A stretch of DNA of 64,000 bases from the NCBI GenBank assembly GCA_030427705.1, contig JAUIBR010000023.1, positions 1 to 64,000 of the forward strand, written 5' to 3'. The stretch's first letter is position 1. The number at the start of each line of letters is the position of its first letter. Shown one piece after another: positions 61,989 to 64,000 of the stretch. The DNA comes from a bacterium (GTDB lineage: Bacteria; Myxococcota_A; Bradymonadia; Bradymonadales; Bradymonadaceae). The notes beneath the pieces are model-generated. The model did no database searches and had not been told where the DNA came from. It worked only from the letters and a program-made list of their open reading frames with translations. Made by a program: the position numbers and the translations under genes.

Positions 61989-64000
61989 TCACCGCTGTAC
62001 AGTGCCAACGGATTTTTCCAACCACGCCAAAAGCTTGGCGTCTGCTGTCTTGATTTCATCGTCGGTCAACGTCTTGTCGTCGGATCGGTATGTCACACTC
62101 AAAGCAAGCGATCGCTTCCCTTCAGGCACCTGCTCGCCTTCATAGACGTCGAACAACTCAACATTCTCAAGCAATCGACCAAACTTCCCGTCGTTCTTCG
62201 CCAACTTATCGATCGAAGATCGCAGGTCGCTGTAGTTCGCCGTCACGTCATACAGCAGAGCAAAGTCCCGCTTCACGGATGGGAACTTTGAGATCGCCGC
62301 GTGTTTTGCTTGTCGCTGCCCCAGCTTGAACAAGCCATCGAGGTTCAGCTCCAAAAGCACGACTGGCGCGCCCAGGTCCAACTCCTTGACCATTGCTGGG
62401 TGAACCTGCCCTACCGTGGCAAGCCATGTGTCTCCCACTGACCAATTCGCCTGCACGCCAGGGTGCAGGTATGGCTCAAGCTTCGCAGGAACGGACCAAG
62501 TCGCATCCGCGGTATCGAATGGGACGGCGAGTGACTCGACAAGACCTTTTACATCATAGAACGACCACGCTTCGGTGGCCGCGAAATGCGACGCACGTTG
62601 GCCGGTCACGAGCAATCCTAGACGCTCTTGTTCGCCATCCTGCAGATACACACGACCAATCTCAAACAGCCCTACGTCGAAAGTACGCTGAGCCACGTTT
62701 GTCTCCAGATTGCGGAGCAGCCCCGACACCAATGTGGTGCGCATGTGGGTCATTTCCGATGTCACTGGGTTCGCAATCGGATGCGCAAATCGGCGTGCAT
62801 CATCTTCCGTCAACTTCAAGGCGTGCAGCTCAGCTTCAGAAGTGAAGCTGAAGTTAACGGCCTGATACAGGCCTTCAGCCAACAAGACGTCACGGATGCG
62901 GCGCTTTTGGTTGGTGATATCTCGAGGCACGATCGTCGGTTCGTGTCCTGCCTCCACGCGCGGTTGATGTACGTGACCGATCGAAACCTCAGGGAATGAA
63001 GGCTCGAGATTGTCCAACCCATAGAGCCGGACGATCTCTTCAACGAGGTCGATTGGCCGCTCAATGTCTGGGCGCCGAGTGGGCACCACTACGTTCAGCG
63101 CTGCGGCGCCCCGACTCACGTCGAGGCCCAACGACGTGAGATACCCCTCAATCTGGTCGACCGACAGGTCGATACCCAAAATCCGTTTTGGCAACGACAG
63201 AGGCAATTCAACCGTGACCGGTTCGATCGGCTTCGGATAGTGGTCGATTCGGCCCGTCCGCAGAGATGGTGTCGAACCTTCATGAACACGCATTACAAGG
63301 TCGATCGCGAGCTCCAGGTTTTCTGCAATCGCATTGGGATCGATCCCGCGCTCAAATCGATGGCTTGAATCGGTGTGTAGCCCGAGTCGCTTCGAGGTCT
63401 TTCGCACCAACGTCGGTTCGAAGTACGCACATTCGATCAAAATGCGGGTCGTCGATTCCGTCACCTCGGTTCGCTCACCGCCCATGACGCCTGCGATTGC
63501 GACAGGCCCGGTGTCATCCGCGATCACGAGATCGCGACCATCTACCTTGTATTCTTTGTGGTCGATCCCGACCATCGTTTCGCCATCACGTCCCCGACGA
63601 ACGGTGATTCCACCATCGAGCTTGTCGAGGTCGAAAGCATGCAGAGGTTGACCGACGTGCATCAACACGTAGTTCGTCACATCCACGATGTTGTTGATGC
63701 TGCGTGATCCAATCGAAGCCAGACGAGCCTGCAGCCAGTCAGGACTTGGACCAACGGCAATATCCTCCATCACTGCCATCGCATACCGTGGACAGCCTGG
63801 GTCTTGAACATCCAAGGACGCGACATCCGACAGCGGTCCGCCGGTTCCCGTGTGCGCATCCGATTTGATGCCACAAACAGGCTTACCCAACAGCGCGCCG
63901 AGTTCGATGCCAACACCACGGTGGCTGAGGCAGTCTGGTCGATTCGGGGTAAGATCGAGTTCAAGCGTTGCGCCATCAAGCCCCATCGCCTCGTACACCG
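61989..64000 (-). CDS. pheT: Phenylalanine-tRNA ligase beta subunit (5'-partial)
   Basis: The beta subunit of phenylalanyl-tRNA synthetase; the N-terminal part lies beyond the right edge. Present are the B3/B4 region (ELDLTPNRPDCLSHRGVGIE near the start), the GVMGGERTEVTEST segment, the B5 domain, and a C-terminal ferredoxin-fold anticodon-binding domain (FPSVKRDFALL, LFDVYEGEQVPEGKRSLA). About 120-130 N-terminal residues, including the tRNA-binding domain, are missing. It lies upstream of ihfA, the usual order. Confidence 0.95.
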   Translation of the reverse strand, partial: VYEAMGLDGATLELDLTPNRPDCLSHRGVGIELGALLGKPVCGIKSDAHTGTGGPLSDVASLDVQDPGCPRYAMAVMEDIAVGPSPDWLQARLASIGSRSINNIVDVTNYVLMHVGQPLHAFDLDKLDGGITVRRGRDGETMVGIDHKEYKVDGRDLVIADDTGPVAIAGVMGGERTEVTESTTRILIECAYFEPTLVRKTSKRLGLHTDSSHRFERGIDPNAIAENLELAIDLVMRVHEGSTPSLRTGRIDHYPKPIEPVTVELPLSLPKRILGIDLSVDQIEGYLTSLGLDVSRGAAALNVVVPTRRPDIERPIDLVEEIVRLYGLDNLEPSFPEVSIGHVHQPRVEAGHEPTIVPRDITNQKRRIRDVLLAEGLYQAVNFSFTSEAELHALKLTEDDARRFAHPIANPVTSEMTHMRTTLVSGLLRNLETNVAQRTFDVGLFEIGRVYLQDGEQERLGLLVTGQRASHFAATEAWSFYDVKGLVESLAVPFDTADATWSVPAKLEPYLHPGVQANWSVGDTWLATVGQVHPAMVKELDLGAPVVLLELNLDGLFKLGQRQAKHAAISKFPSVKRDFALLYDVTANYSDLRSSIDKLAKNDGKFGRLLENVELFDVYEGEQVPEGKRSLALSVTYRSDDKTLTDDEIKTADAKLLAWLEKSVGTVQR

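Overview
The window looks like chromosomal DNA from a predatory or social bacterium of the Myxococcota and allied deltaproteobacterial lineages, most likely near the Bradymonadales. This is an inference from gene content. The indicators are several eukaryote-like Ser/Thr kinases, two proteins with an AgmX/PglI-type C-terminal domain, a Myxococcus-type cysteine-rich repeat, an Asn-rich lipoprotein linker, a bactofilin triplet, a fused MFS/spermidine-synthase protein, many lipoproteins, and a non-flagellar SctV. I saw no insertion sequence, prophage, CRISPR array, rRNA or tRNA. Coding density is very high.

Layout. 1-5.9 kb (+): a membrane protein with a possible HipA/Fam20-like fold, a DUF72 protein, glycogen synthase and an acyl-CoA carboxylase beta subunit, closed by a bidirectional terminator. 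5.9-9.6 kb (-): citrate synthase and an ArnT/PMT-type glycosyltransferase. 9.8-12.1 kb (+): a small unknown protein, an RlmD/TrmA-type RNA methyltransferase and an AgmX/PglI-tail lipoprotein. 12.1-14.9 kb: a membrane Ser/Thr kinase (-) and a PEGA protein (+). 14.9-19.6 kb (-): glutamate dehydrogenase, hyuA and hyuB, translationally coupled, which suggests 5-oxoproline to glutamate to 2-oxoglutarate. 19.7-23.6 kb (-): PhoB/PhoR plus two unknown genes. 23.8-25.3 kb (-): an ECF sigma factor and its zinc anti-sigma factor. 25.5-27.0 kb (-): a lipoprotein endonuclease I. 27.1-32.9 kb (-): alanine dehydrogenase, an outer-membrane barrel, and a tight six-gene run with a nitroreductase, a SurA_N-like lipoprotein, two membrane proteins, a PDZ lipoprotein and an adrenodoxin-reductase-type flavoprotein.

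33-41 kb (+): a fused MFS/spermidine synthase, a small membrane protein, a PknK-like kinase-ATPase-TPR protein and a coupled lipoprotein. 41-43.4 kb (-): a Pro/Gln-rich repeat membrane protein and a propeller-like lipoprotein. 43.5-48.2 kb (+): an AgmX/PglI-tail membrane protein, a PilZ protein, Mpl ligase, then a 46-codon ORF, an exported protein and a lamin-tail lipoprotein. The small ORF's ribosome site lies inside a hairpin. 48.2-49.4 kb (-): FadL-family porin. 49.6-52.3 kb (+): three tandem bactofilins, the third fused to a SAP-type DNA-binding motif, then pyrE and an alpha/beta hydrolase. 52.3-57.4 kb: a zinc-ribbon/FHA protein (-), a lipoprotein (+), orphan SctV (-) and an Asn-rich lipoprotein (-). 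57.6-64 kb (-): a Ser/Thr kinase, the primary sigma factor, and the pheT-ihfA-merR block with pheT cut by the window end.

The strongest leads are the bactofilin-SAP fusion, the ribosome-site-sequestering hairpin over an unannotated small ORF, the GDH-HyuA-HyuB operon, the uncharacterised redox/envelope operon at 29-33 kb, and the orphan SctV. Six of seven convergent gene pairs overlap at their 3' ends.
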